The notes under the pieces were generated by a model that worked only from the letters and a program-made list of their open reading frames with translations, was not told where the DNA came from and ran no database searches. From NCBI RefSeq assembly GCF_041438805.1, contig NZ_CP109190.1, positions 5,642,001 to 5,706,000 on the forward strand: a stretch of DNA of 64,000 nucleotides, in the 5' to 3' direction. This DNA comes from Streptomyces sp. NBC_01707 (GTDB lineage Bacteria > Actinomycetota > Actinomycetes > Streptomycetales > Streptomycetaceae). The position numbers were made by a program, and so were the translations under genes. Positions within the stretch are counted from its first letter, which is position 1, and each line of letters opens with the position of its first letter. Of this stretch, positions 17,399 to 27,728 are shown piece after piece.

Positions 17399-17734
17399 GT
17401 GGCACAGAAGGTTCAGGTCCTTCTTGTCGATGACCTCGACGGTGGCGAGGCGGACGAGACAGTGACGTTCGCTCTGGATGGCAAGACGTACGAGATTGAC
17501 CTCACCACGACCAACGCGGACAAGCTCCGTGGTCTTCTTGAGCCGTACACCAAGGGTGGCCGACGCACCGGTGGCCGTGCCGCGGCCGGTCGTGGCAAGG
17601 TCCGCGCCGTTCCCGGTGGCAACAAGGACACCGCCGAGATCCGTAAGTGGGCGCGCGAGAACGGTCACAATGTGAATGACCGCGGTCGTGTTCCGGCAGA
17701 GATCCGCGAGGCTTACGAGAAGGCCAACGGCTGA
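17399..17734 (+). CDS. lsr2: Lsr2 nucleoid-associated protein
   Basis: Lsr2 is the actinobacterial functional analogue of H-NS. It bridges AT-rich DNA and silences horizontally acquired and specialised-metabolite genes. The 111-aa sequence has the N-terminal oligomerisation domain (MAQKVQVLLVDDLDGGEADE, VTFALDGKTYEIDLTT), a basic Gly/Arg linker (50-75), and the C-terminal DNA-binding domain IRKWARENGHNVNDRGRVPA with the AT-hook-like RGR at residues 95-97. The start is GTG 17399, with GAAAGGA 7-13 nt upstream. The last 22 bp overlap the 3' end of the converging gene on the other strand. Confidence 0.96.
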   Translation: MAQKVQVLLVDDLDGGEADETVTFALDGKTYEIDLTTTNADKLRGLLEPYTKGGRRTGGRAAAGRGKVRAVPGGNKDTAEIRKWARENGHNVNDRGRVPAEIREAYEKANG

Positions 17735-18321
17735 GCTGTCGACTGATCGGCCGTGCATCCCGATGCCGGCCATCCTGTCCCGGCACGCGTCAACCGGGCC
17801 CGGTGGCATTCCGTTGCCATCGCGTCCACGAGCCGTACGAGATCGGGAGCATCCCCACCCCTGCTCCCGAGGCCGGCGAGGGCCGGGAGCCCCGACTCCC
17901 CCTCGTGCCGCAACTCGGGGGGCCGCAGCCATACGGCGGCCCCCGGCGAGCCGGCCGCCCGGCCGGGAGGTGCCGGCGCGATGATCCGCCCGCCCGTCCC
18001 GACGGCGGTCAGCGTGAGGGCCACCCCGCCCCACTCCAGCCAGTCGAGCAGCCCCGGCAGCTCGTCGGCGCTCCCCGGGGCCACCAACAGCCCCATCGTC
18101 TGCCCGGTCACTGTCACCGGCCCGGTGCGTCCCACCCGCCGCAGCGCAGCGTGACCCGCGACCGCAGGCAGTTCCAGGACGTCGAATCGCAGCCCGGTCA
18201 GCAACCGGACCGGAGCGGTGCCCGCCGTCGCCCAGCCGAGCTCGCGCTCGTACCACTGCGCATGGTCGCCATGGCCGTCGTCGGCGAGCGGCGAGCGCGG
18301 AGGCGGGACGGTGAGGGCCAT
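17713..18321 (-). CDS. Conserved Streptomyces hypothetical protein (SCO3374-type)
   Basis: This 202-aa protein lies between lsr2 and clpC, as the SCO3374-type protein does in other streptomycetes. It starts MALTVPPPRSPL and has conserved-looking blocks WYERELGWATA, VRLLTGLRFDVLELP, GLLDWLEWGGV and GAAVWLRPPE. The WYERELGWAT and WLRPPE pieces recall bifunctional primase-polymerase-like proteins, but no catalytic residues are evident, so no function is assigned. ATG 18321 is preferred to an in-frame start at 18348. Its 3' end overlaps lsr2 on the opposite strand by 22 bp, so the transcripts are antisense at their ends. Confidence 0.75.
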   Translation of the reverse strand: MALTVPPPRSPLADDGHGDHAQWYERELGWATAGTAPVRLLTGLRFDVLELPAVAGHAALRRVGRTGPVTVTGQTMGLLVAPGSADELPGLLDWLEWGGVALTLTAVGTGGRIIAPAPPGRAAGSPGAAVWLRPPELRHEGESGLPALAGLGSRGGDAPDLVRLVDAMATECHRARLTRAGTGWPASGCTADQSTAQPLAFS

Positions 18322-18751
18322 GCCGGAAGAACTGCCGACAGAGCCCAAGAGTTACGCAGAGCTCCCGATTGCGTGCGCAGCGTGTCCGGGATGGAGGGCG
18401 CACGAGCGCATTTTGCAGCGCAAGGATGTTCGCCCGTAGCGGAGGGAACCGGCGTGCGCCGCATGGACTGTCTGTAATTGCGGGTAAGACATCCCTAGTG
18501 GGGAGGGGCGACACGCAGGCCGAGACGTCTCACGTTCGCCGTCGGCGTACTGGCGATAGGGGTATCTGCCTGGCCTGCGGGAACATCGTCTCGCACCATC
18601 GGGTTGGAGCAGTTGTCGGCGTTCGGGGCAGGAGGCCAAGGACGGGTGTCGGCAGTTGGAATGAGCGGTCCCCGCTTGCGGGACTAAGCTGCGGAAGGAC
18701 AGGGAGGGGACCGACCCCTTACTGCCTGACCGCTCTGAGGAGCGATTAACG
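18322..18751 (+). other. 430-bp intergenic region upstream of clpC
   Basis: This region holds the divergent promoters of the SCO3374-type gene and clpC and the ClgR-type box listed separately. A 39-codon frame at 18320-18439 has weak third-position GC and is not called. A small inverted repeat lies around 18670-18690 (GTCCCCGC with GCGGGAC). No other gene is visible. Confidence 0.5.
18534..18550 (+). promoter_or_regulatory. ClgR-type operator upstream of clpC
   Basis: GTTCGC-N5-GCGTAC (18534-18550) contains the CGC-N5-GCG core (18537-18539 and 18545-18547). It matches the published ClgR binding motif of Streptomyces clp promoters. ClgR is an activator of clpP1P2, clpC and lon. The site lies about 200 bp before the clpC start. 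Confidence 0.65.
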
Positions 18752-21280
<2,529 letters not shown>

Positions 21281-21306
21281 GGACGCGCCGAGCGTCTGAG
21301 CATGTG

Positions 21307-21354
21307 AAGGGGCTGCCCCGGACCGTTCCGTACGGTTCCGGGGCAGCCCCTTTT
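21307..21354 (+). terminator. Intrinsic terminator after clpC
   Basis: A perfect 16-bp stem (21307-21322 with 21337-21352) has a 14-nt loop that is itself partly self-complementary. A short T-run follows. It lies 27 bp past the clpC stop. Confidence 0.9.
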
Positions 21355-21822
21355 CGTGTGCGGTCCGGGAGCAGTGGGCGATGCGGGGGCTGTCGGCGCC
21401 GAGGACTTGGCCATCGGTGTCCTCGACATCGAGGCCGGGCAGCACCTGGAGCGGCGTGGGATCCGACCGCTTCGCCTCTTCCTGCCTTGAGGCCGACCAC
21501 CTCCCTCCCGCCCTGTGCCAGGTGATGCTCTCGCACGTGCCCGAGTGCGGGCCGGGGAGCTCCTCGTGCACGGCCGGGGCGGAGCCGGCCGGTTCCGGGC
21601 CTCACGGACGCCTGTGCCTCACAGGACGCCCCATGGAGCGGTCTCGGCGACTGGGCGGCCCTGACGCGCCGCCCGACTTGGCGGCCCTTGCACGCCGCTC
21701 TGCGTACGCACCCCCGCTCCGCCGGCGGCCCTTTTCGCCGTTCTGAGCCGGACGCCCGCCGTCACCGGTCTCCGGCCGCCGGGCCCGCGCTGTACGGCTT
21801 CACCGCGCCGAAACGGGCCGTC

Positions 21823-21850
21823 CCCGGTGTCGAGGGCCCTCGACACCGGG
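21823..21850. repeat. 28-bp perfect palindrome
   Basis: CCCGGTGTCGAGGG (21823-21836) is followed directly by its exact reverse complement (21837-21850). It could form a cruciform or hairpin, or bind a dimeric protein. It lies far from any coding region. Confidence 0.7.
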
Positions 21851-22139
21851 CGGGACCGCCCTCGTGGACCAGCACAGCGCGGTATCCGGGCGGTACTGGA
21901 GGCCCACGCCGGCGGCGGGGCCGGTGAGACCGGCTCCTGCCGGTAGGCGTCGACGGGGGGCGGGCCGAAGGTCCTGAATCGGACAGGCCTTGGTCCCACC
22001 ACGGGTGACAAGGCGCACAGCCCTTTCGGGGCCTACTAGGCGGCTTAGGGGACGTGGCCGCGAGCGCGGGAGGGACCTCGGCCCCGGGGGTGACCGGGAC
22101 CTTCGGCGCAGAGGTGCGGGATGCCTGGAACACTAGGCA

Positions 22140-22368
22140 ATGTCCGTTTAGCGCGGTTTGGAACTGGGGTTAAACCTTGCCCGGTCGAAGAGATCCGACG
22201 GGGTGTGGAGTGGGTGGTGTGGGGCTCGCGGGAGTGGATTCCCGCCGCGTCGACTACGGCTTTTGTTCGTAGATGGGGTGTTTGAGCATTGCTGGGGGTC
22301 CGGGTTACCAAGGGATAGCCAGCCCGGCGGACAAGCCGGGACGACTCACCTCCGGAGGATCTCCGCAT
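22140..22368 (+). promoter_or_regulatory. Long structured 5' leader of the M23 peptidase gene
   Basis: At least three small stems are visible: GCGGGA/TCCCGC (22228-22245), CTACG/CGTAG (22254-22272) and CCCGGC/GCCGGG (22323-22340). The last is followed by GACGACTCACCTCCGGAGG, which overlaps the ribosome-binding site. The final part resembles the conserved 3' strand of the c-di-AMP (ydaO) riboswitch, but the GGGGTGAAT-type strand is not visible. A structured leader is likely; the class is unproven. Confidence 0.35.
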
Positions 22369-23067
22369 ATGTCGAAGCGCGCTACGTTCCAGCACTCCCG
22401 CCGCCCGTCCGTGTCCCGTGTTCGTGGCGCCGTCGTGGCAGCCGGCCTGGGGACGACGATGGTTCTCGGTGCGGGCGCTGCGTTCGCAGCCGGTGCGGCG
22501 GCGAGCACCCCCGACACGCCGAGCCTGGTCAATGCCGCGGCCAAGTCGGTCGCCAAGCAGGCGACCGTGCAGGGCAAGGCGGCCCAGGCCGCCAAGGAGA
22601 CGGTGGCCAAGAAGGCTGCCGAGGCGAAGAAGGCCGCTCGCCTGGCGACCTCCTGGGAGGCGCCGGTCAGCCAGTACCAGCTGAGCGCCAGCTTCGGCAA
22701 CGACGGCTCGCGCTGGGCCCACAAGCACTCCGGCCAGGACTTCGCCGTGCCGATCGGCACCAAGGTCGAGGCCGCGCACGGCGGCGTCGTCGTGAAGGCC
22801 GGTCCGAACGGTGGCGGTGACGGCCCCGCGTACGGCAACGCCATCGTGATCAAGCACGACAACGGCATGTACTCGCAGTACGCCCACCTGTCGAGGATCG
22901 ACGTGCACATCGGCCAGTCGGTGGAGAAGGGGCAGCAGATCGCCCTGTCCGGTAACACCGGCAACTCCAGCGGCCCGCACCTGCACTTCGAGATCCGGAC
23001 CACCGCCAACTACGGTTCCGCGGTCAACCCGGTCGCCTTCCTGAACAAGCAGGGCGTCACGGTCTGA
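22369..23067 (+). CDS. Secreted M23 (LytM-type) peptidase
   Basis: This exported zinc endopeptidase of the M23 family would cut cross-bridge peptides of the cell wall. The 232-aa sequence has a Sec signal (residues 1-40, AFA cleavage region) and an Ala/Lys-rich linker with coiled potential (55-92). The catalytic domain has His120 and Asp124 in HKHSGQDFAVP and the HxH motif (His204/His206 in SGPHLHFEI). YAHLSRIDVHIGQSVEKGQ and LSGNTGNSSGPHLHF are the family signature. All zinc ligands are present, so it should be active. ATG 22369 has GGAGG 12-16 nt upstream. The long leader suggests regulation at RNA level. Confidence 0.93.
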   Translation: MSKRATFQHSRRPSVSRVRGAVVAAGLGTTMVLGAGAAFAAGAAASTPDTPSLVNAAAKSVAKQATVQGKAAQAAKETVAKKAAEAKKAARLATSWEAPVSQYQLSASFGNDGSRWAHKHSGQDFAVPIGTKVEAAHGGVVVKAGPNGGGDGPAYGNAIVIKHDNGMYSQYAHLSRIDVHIGQSVEKGQQIALSGNTGNSSGPHLHFEIRTTANYGSAVNPVAFLNKQGVTV

Positions 23068-23088
23068 CCCGACCGGACGCACTCCCCG

Positions 23089-23124
23089 CAGCCCGGGCCC
23101 CGCTACTCCGCGGGGCCCGGGCTG
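23089..23124. terminator. Bidirectional terminator between M23 peptidase and tetR
   Basis: A perfect 15-bp GC-rich stem (23089-23103 with 23110-23124) closes a 6-nt loop. It includes the tetR stop codon region, so it serves both convergent genes. Confidence 0.8.
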
Positions 23125-23687
23125 TGGGCTTGGGTGACCAGGCCGACGGCGACTTCGAGGACGGCCTCGCGCTTGTCCTCGACGTCGCCGTCGACGTCCT
23201 TGAGGAAGAACATCCCGGCGTGCATCGAGACGAGCGCGCTGACGCAACGGACCTGGTCGGCGAGGGCGGCGTCGGGGTCCTTGAGCAGATCGAGCAGCTC
23301 CATGAGCCGCTTCTTCGAGGTCTCCCCGACACTGAGATCGCGCACGGCCGCCTGGTTCTCCTGCATGAAGCGGAACAACGGGGCGGCGTCGATCAGTGCG
23401 TCGCTGTAACGGACCAGCAGCTCCTTCTTCGTCTCCAGGGTGCGCGGCTGCTCCTTGCCCCAGGCGATCAGCTTCTCGACGGGCCGGTTGAGGTCGTCGA
23501 AGATGCTGACGAGGATGTCTTCCTTGGTCTTGAAGTGGTAGTACAGCGCCGCCTTGGTGACGTCCAGCTTCTCGGAGATCTCGCGGAGCGAGGTCTTCTC
23601 GTAGCCCTGCTCGGCGAAGAGCTCCAGGGCGACGTCCTGGATGCGCTGGCGCGTGTTGCCCCGGCGTGGCTGCTGCGTGCTGCCCAT
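23103..23687 (-). CDS. TetR-family repressor of the adjacent MFS transporter
   Basis: The 194-aa protein has a TetR N-terminal HTH: RQRIQDVALELFAEQGYEKT, SLREISEKLDVTKAALYYHF and KTKEDILVSIF. The ligand-binding C-domain is divergent, as usual. The start is ATG 23687 (MGSTQQPRRG), with GGGAGAGCACC upstream; longer frames reach into the operator. It is transcribed away from a 14-TMS MFS pump, and a long inverted repeat lies between the two. It most likely represses both genes and is released by a pump substrate. Confidence 0.92.
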   Translation of the reverse strand: MGSTQQPRRGNTRQRIQDVALELFAEQGYEKTSLREISEKLDVTKAALYYHFKTKEDILVSIFDDLNRPVEKLIAWGKEQPRTLETKKELLVRYSDALIDAAPLFRFMQENQAAVRDLSVGETSKKRLMELLDLLKDPDAALADQVRCVSALVSMHAGMFFLKDVDGDVEDKREAVLEVAVGLVTQAHSPGPAE

Positions 23688-23704
23688 GGTGCTCTCCCAA
23701 AAAA

Positions 23705-23777
23705 ACTTACTTGACGCCCGGCTAGTTACGGGTTCTACTGTCCCCAGTGTAGTCAACTAGCCGGGCGGCAAGTAAGT
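23705..23777. promoter_or_regulatory. Long inverted repeat, tetR/MFS operator
   Basis: A 23-bp arm (23705-23727) and its reverse complement (23755-23777) match at 22 of 23 positions around a 27-nt centre. The arms end at the MFS and tetR promoter regions. This is a much longer and farther-spaced repeat than a single TetR site, so it probably holds two dimer sites. Confidence 0.8.
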
Positions 23778-23811
23778 GGCCGGGGCGCAGGGGATCAGGG
23801 AGTTGGGGATC

Positions 23812-25437
23812 ATGGCGGACCTGAAGAAGGCGGCAGGCGGGAAGGCGGGCGGCAGACCGGCCGACAAGGTCGCCGACGCGTCGGCGACCGCACCCGAGCC
23901 GCGGCAGCGCAGCGTCCGGGTGGTGATGCTCGCCCTGATGATCACGATGCTGCTGGCCATGCTCGACAACCTGATCGTCGGCACCGCAATGCCGACCATC
24001 GTCGGCGACCTCGGCGGTCTGGAGCATCTGTCCTGGGTCGTCACCGCGTACACCCTGGCCACCGCGGCCTCCACCCCGATCTGGGGCAAGCTCGGCGACA
24101 TGTACGGACGCAAGGGCATCTTCCTCACGTCCATCGTGGTCTTCCTGATCGGCTCCGTACTGAGTGGAATGGCCCAGGACATGGGTCAGCTGATCGGCTT
24201 CCGGGCGATCCAGGGACTCGGTGCGGGCGGCCTGATGGTCGGCGTCATGGCGATCATCGGCGACTTGGTGCCGCCCCGTGAGCGTGGCAAGTACCAGGGC
24301 CTGATGGCCGGTGTGATGGCGATCGCGATGATCGGCGGACCGCTGGTCGGCGGCACCATCACCGACCACCTCGGCTGGCGCTGGAGCTTCTACATCAACC
24401 TGCCGCTGGGTGCGGTCGCCCTCGCCATGGTCACCGCCGTGCTGCACCTGCCGAACAAGGAGCGCACCAAGGCGAAGGTCGACTACCTCGGAGCCGGGCT
24501 GCTGACTCTCGGCATCACCGCGATCGTGCTGGTCACCACCTGGGGCGGTTCGGAGTACGCCTGGGGCTCCGCCGTGATCATGGAGCTCGCCGCGATCGGC
24601 GTCGTCTCCCTCGTCGGCTTCCTCTTCGTCGAGACGAAGGCCGCAGAACCGATCATTCCGCTGCACATCTTCCGCAACCGCAACTTCACGCTGATGTCCC
24701 TCGTCGGCTTCATGTCCGGCTTCGTGATGTTCGGCGCGGTGCTCTTCCTGCCGCTGTTCCAGCAGTCCGTCCAGGGCGCGTCCGCGACCAACTCCGGACT
24801 CCTGCTCCTGCCGATGCTGCTGTCGATGATGATCGTCTCGCTGATCGCCGGACGGGTCACCACCAGCACCGGAAAGTACAAGATCTTCCCCATCATCGGC
24901 TCCGTCCTGATGGTGGCCGGTCTGTTTCTGCTCTCGCAGATGGACACCGGCACCACCCGCTTCACCTCCGGCGTCTACATGGCGGTGCTCGGCGCGGGCA
25001 TGGGCTTCCTGATGCAGATCACCATGCTCGTCGCGCAGAACAGCGTCGAGTTGAAGGACATGGGCGTCGCCTCCTCCGCGACCACCCTCTTCCGGACGCT
25101 CGGCAGCTCCTTCGGTGTCGCGATCATGGGGGCGCTGTTCACCGGACGTGTGCAGGACGAGATGGCTGCCCGCGGCGGCGGAGCGGCCACCGCGAGGTCC
25201 GCGCAGCTGGACGCGGCGAGCCTGGCGAAGCTGCCGGACCCGGTGCGTGAGGCGTACCAGTTCGCGGTCTCGTCCGGGACCCACATCGCCTTCCTGGTCG
25301 GTGCTTCGGTCGGCGTGATCGCGCTGCTGGCGGCGGTGTTCGTCAAGGAGGTGCCGCTGCGCGGAGCCGGGCCGGAGGCCAAGGCGGAGGTCGTAGCGGA
25401 CGCCGGCACCGACGCCAGGCGGAGCGAGACCGTCTGA
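23812..25437 (+). CDS. MFS transporter of the DHA2 (EmrB/QacA) type, 14 TMS
   Basis: The 541-aa membrane protein is an H+-drug antiporter of the DHA2 family. The N-terminal ~40 residues are hydrophilic. TM1 carries MLLAMLDNLIVGTAMPTIVG, with the family D in TM1 and motif A GKLGDMYGRKGIFL between TM2 and TM3. Motif C in TM5 is GIIGGPLVGGTIT-like (MIGGPLVGGTITDHLGWRW). About 14 hydrophobic segments are visible. It starts at ATG 23812 directly after the TetR operator and is divergent from tetR, so it is presumably the regulated efflux pump. Its substrate is unknown. Confidence 0.92.
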   Translation: MADLKKAAGGKAGGRPADKVADASATAPEPRQRSVRVVMLALMITMLLAMLDNLIVGTAMPTIVGDLGGLEHLSWVVTAYTLATAASTPIWGKLGDMYGRKGIFLTSIVVFLIGSVLSGMAQDMGQLIGFRAIQGLGAGGLMVGVMAIIGDLVPPRERGKYQGLMAGVMAIAMIGGPLVGGTITDHLGWRWSFYINLPLGAVALAMVTAVLHLPNKERTKAKVDYLGAGLLTLGITAIVLVTTWGGSEYAWGSAVIMELAAIGVVSLVGFLFVETKAAEPIIPLHIFRNRNFTLMSLVGFMSGFVMFGAVLFLPLFQQSVQGASATNSGLLLLPMLLSMMIVSLIAGRVTTSTGKYKIFPIIGSVLMVAGLFLLSQMDTGTTRFTSGVYMAVLGAGMGFLMQITMLVAQNSVELKDMGVASSATTLFRTLGSSFGVAIMGALFTGRVQDEMAARGGGAATARSAQLDAASLAKLPDPVREAYQFAVSSGTHIAFLVGASVGVIALLAAVFVKEVPLRGAGPEAKAEVVADAGTDARRSETV

Positions 25438-25452
25438 TCCGGCCGACCTGGC

Positions 25453-25511
25453 AACGACGGCAAGGCCCCTGGGGCGCGCGATCCGCGCACCCCAGGGGCC
25501 TTGCCGTCGTT
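25453..25511. terminator. Long perfect bidirectional terminator
   Basis: A perfect 22-bp stem (25453-25474 with 25490-25511) closes a 15-nt loop. It lies between the convergent MFS and cseC genes. Confidence 0.88.
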
Positions 25512-25541
25512 CTCGCCCAGCTCACCCGGGCTCAGCCCACC

Positions 25542-26948
25542 TCAGCCACCGAACTGTGTACCGTCCTTCGACGCGGCGTTCGCCCCCCGACCGTCCGTGT
25601 CCCCCGGTTCGGCCTCGGCCGCCCTGCGCTGTTCGGCGAGCTGAAGGATGGGGAAGCTGCCCGTGTTCGTCGGGGCGTGCTCCGGCAGCCACAGCACGGC
25701 GATCGCCCCGCCGGCCCCCTCCGCCGCGCCCTGCGGCGCCGCGTTCCGGAAGGTCAGCCGGGCGCCGAGGACCCGGGCCTGACCGGCGGCGATGGTCAGC
25801 CCCAGGCCGTGCCCGTGCCCGGCGCGGTCGCTGCTTCCGGTACGGAACCTGCTCGGGCCCTCACGCAGCAACGCCTCCGGGAAGCCGGGCCCGTGATCGC
25901 GGACGCGCACCACCCGGCCCTCGACCGTGACCTCCACCGGAGTGGAACCGTGCTTGGCAGCGTTGCCCAGCAGATTGCCGAGAATGCGCTCCAGCCTGCG
26001 CGGATCGGTGTTGACCCACGACTCGTGCACCACCTGGACCCGCACATCCGGGTCCAGCAGAGCGACCCGCCGGCTGACGAACTCGCCGAGCGCGATCTCC
26101 TGCAGCTCGGCCCGCTCCGACGCACTGTCCAGCCTGGCCACCTCGAGCACGTCCTCGACGAGTGTGCGCATCGCCTGTGCTCTGTCCCGTACGAGCTCGG
26201 TGGGGCGGCCCGGCGGCAGGAGCTCGGCCGCCGTCAACAGCCCGGTCACGGGTGTGCGCAGCTCGTGCGCGATGTCCGCGGTGACCCGGCGCTCCGCCTC
26301 GATCCGTTCGTTCAGCGCGTCCGTGAGGGCGTCCACCGCACGGGCCAGGTCGTCGGTCTCGTCCCGGATGACGCCGCCGATGGCGTCCCTGACCCGCACC
26401 TCCGTATTGCCCTGCGCGACCTTCCCGGCCGCGGCTGCCGCCTTGCGCAGGCGGCGCGACAGCTGGCCGCCGATGAGTACGCCGAGCGCGCAGCCGCCGA
26501 AGACCACCGAGACGGAGCCGATGATCAGAGCGCGGTCGAGATCGCCCATGATCGTGGCGCTGCGGTTGGCGAAGCGGGTGTGCAGCGACAGCACGTCACC
26601 GTTGGCCAACGGCACGGCCGCCCACACATCGGGCACCCCGTTCGCGTACTCGTCGACATGCGTGGCGCGCCGGTTCCTGCGGGTCTCCGCGCGCAGGCTC
26701 TCCGGCATCGTCGGGTCGTTGAGCTTGGCGCCGAACTTGGGGTCGGCCTTCTTCGTCTTCGTCGCCTCGTACAGCAGCTGCGCGTAGGTCAGCCGCTCCA
26801 GCTGGACCTCACGGGCGTTCTCCAGCATCGAGACGCGGGCGGCGTTGTGGACGACGAGGCTCAGCGCGACCGCGATCAACGCGCCGACCGCCGCGATCGC
26901 GATGCTGATCTTCCAGCGGACACCTGTCCGCAGAGCCGGCCGCGTCAT
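25542..26948 (-). CDS. cseC: Sensor histidine kinase CseC
   Basis: CseC senses cell-envelope stress, for example from vancomycin or lysozyme, and phosphorylates CseB, which then activates sigE. The 468-aa protein has TM1 at 14-33, an extracytoplasmic sensor of about 105 residues and TM2 at 141-162. A HAMP domain follows, then the HisKA box with His228 (TADIAHELRTPVTGLL), and the HATPase_c N-box (LERILGNLLGNAAKHG) with a GHGHGLGLTI G-box. The C-terminal 60 residues are a disordered tail. Its ATG overlaps the cseB stop by 4 bp. The first residues (MTRPALRTGVRWK) fit the known family start. Confidence 0.94.
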   Translation of the reverse strand: MTRPALRTGVRWKISIAIAAVGALIAVALSLVVHNAARVSMLENAREVQLERLTYAQLLYEATKTKKADPKFGAKLNDPTMPESLRAETRRNRRATHVDEYANGVPDVWAAVPLANGDVLSLHTRFANRSATIMGDLDRALIIGSVSVVFGGCALGVLIGGQLSRRLRKAAAAAGKVAQGNTEVRVRDAIGGVIRDETDDLARAVDALTDALNERIEAERRVTADIAHELRTPVTGLLTAAELLPPGRPTELVRDRAQAMRTLVEDVLEVARLDSASERAELQEIALGEFVSRRVALLDPDVRVQVVHESWVNTDPRRLERILGNLLGNAAKHGSTPVEVTVEGRVVRVRDHGPGFPEALLREGPSRFRTGSSDRAGHGHGLGLTIAAGQARVLGARLTFRNAAPQGAAEGAGGAIAVLWLPEHAPTNTGSFPILQLAEQRRAAEAEPGDTDGRGANAASKDGTQFGG

Positions 26949-27649
26949 GCCTTGAGCTTGTAGCCGAAGCCGCGGACCGTCTCGATCCTGTCCTGTCCGA
27001 TCTTGGTGCGCAGCCGCTGCACATGGACGTCCACGACCCGGGTGTCGCCGCCCCATCCGTAGTCCCAGACCCGTTCGAGCAGCTTGTCGCGGGAGAGCAC
27101 TGTGCCGGGCGCGGACGAGAACTCCAGCAGCAGCCGCATCTCGGTCGGGGTGAGTGCCACCTGCTCGCCGCCCTTGCGTACCTCCATGCCCTCGGTGTCG
27201 ACCTCCAGATCACCGAAGACCAGCACGCCGCCGACGGGCTGCGTCTCCGTCTCCGTACCGCCCGGCTGTCCGCCCGATGCATGACCGAAGCGACGCAGCA
27301 CGGCGCGGATCCTGGCGACCAGCACGGCGCCGTCGAAAGGCTTGGTCACGTAGTCGTCGGCGCCGGCCTCCAGACCGAGCACCACGTCGATCGAGTCGGC
27401 GCGGGCCGACAGCATGATCACCGGAACCGTCGACTCGTCCCGGATGCGCCGGCACAGACTGACGCCGTCCAGGCCCGGCACCATCACGTCGAGCAGCGCG
27501 ATGTCCGGCCGGTGGGCCCGGAACGCCTCCAGGCCGGAGAGGCCGTCGGGCATCGCGGTGACCACGAATCCGTCCCGCTCCAGCGCCAGCTGGGTGGCCT
27601 CACGGATGACATCGTCGTCCTCGACGAACAGGACGTGGGTCTCGGCCAT
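26945..27649 (-). CDS. cseB: Response regulator CseB
   Basis: CseB is an OmpR/PhoB-type regulator that activates the sigE promoter when phosphorylated by CseC. The 234-aa sequence has an acidic pocket (VEDDDV), phosphorylation site Asp54 (DIALLDVMVPGLDG), and Lys in YVTKPFDG. The C-terminal winged helix is EVRKGGEQVALTPTEMRLLL, with recognition helix GDTRVVDVHVQRLRTKIG. It is translationally coupled to cseC by a 4-bp overlap and is separated from cseA by 79 bp. The linker between the domains (about 125-145) is long and Thr/Glu/Pro-rich. Confidence 0.95.
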   Translation of the reverse strand: MAETHVLFVEDDDVIREATQLALERDGFVVTAMPDGLSGLEAFRAHRPDIALLDVMVPGLDGVSLCRRIRDESTVPVIMLSARADSIDVVLGLEAGADDYVTKPFDGAVLVARIRAVLRRFGHASGGQPGGTETETQPVGGVLVFGDLEVDTEGMEVRKGGEQVALTPTEMRLLLEFSSAPGTVLSRDKLLERVWDYGWGGDTRVVDVHVQRLRTKIGQDRIETVRGFGYKLKA

Positions 27650-27728
27650 CGACTGCTCTCAGCTCTCGCTTCTCGGGTTGGCGGCTCTTCGCCGGCTCGT
27701 TCGCGCCGGTCTCGGTCCTTCGGCGGTC

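Larger units (their letters stand above)
21355..22368. other. 1.0-kb region without a supportable gene
   Basis: Several long open frames exist on both strands, but none has a ribosome-binding site, a coherent GC3 pattern or a recognisable protein. The region contains a 28-bp perfect palindrome (21823-21850) and, from about 22140, the structured 5' leader of the M23 peptidase gene. A decayed or very short gene cannot be excluded. Confidence 0.5.

Noticed and set aside
18320..18439. 39-codon plus-strand frame upstream of clpC
   Set aside because: Third-position GC is about two-thirds, lower than real genes here, and it overlaps the SCO3374-type start.
21619..22011. Frame of 130 codons on the minus strand in the clpC-M23 gap
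   Set aside because: No ribosome-binding site, family or consistent codon bias, and it runs across the 28-bp palindrome.
22200..22368. Definite ydaO (c-di-AMP) riboswitch call
   Set aside because: Only the 3' strand resembles the class; the GGGGTGAAT-type core is not seen, so it is kept as a finding rather than a feature call.
23722..25284. 520-codon minus-strand frame opposite the MFS transporter
   Set aside because: It has an Asp/His/Gln/Arg-rich composition with no motif, and the plus-strand MFS gene is clear.
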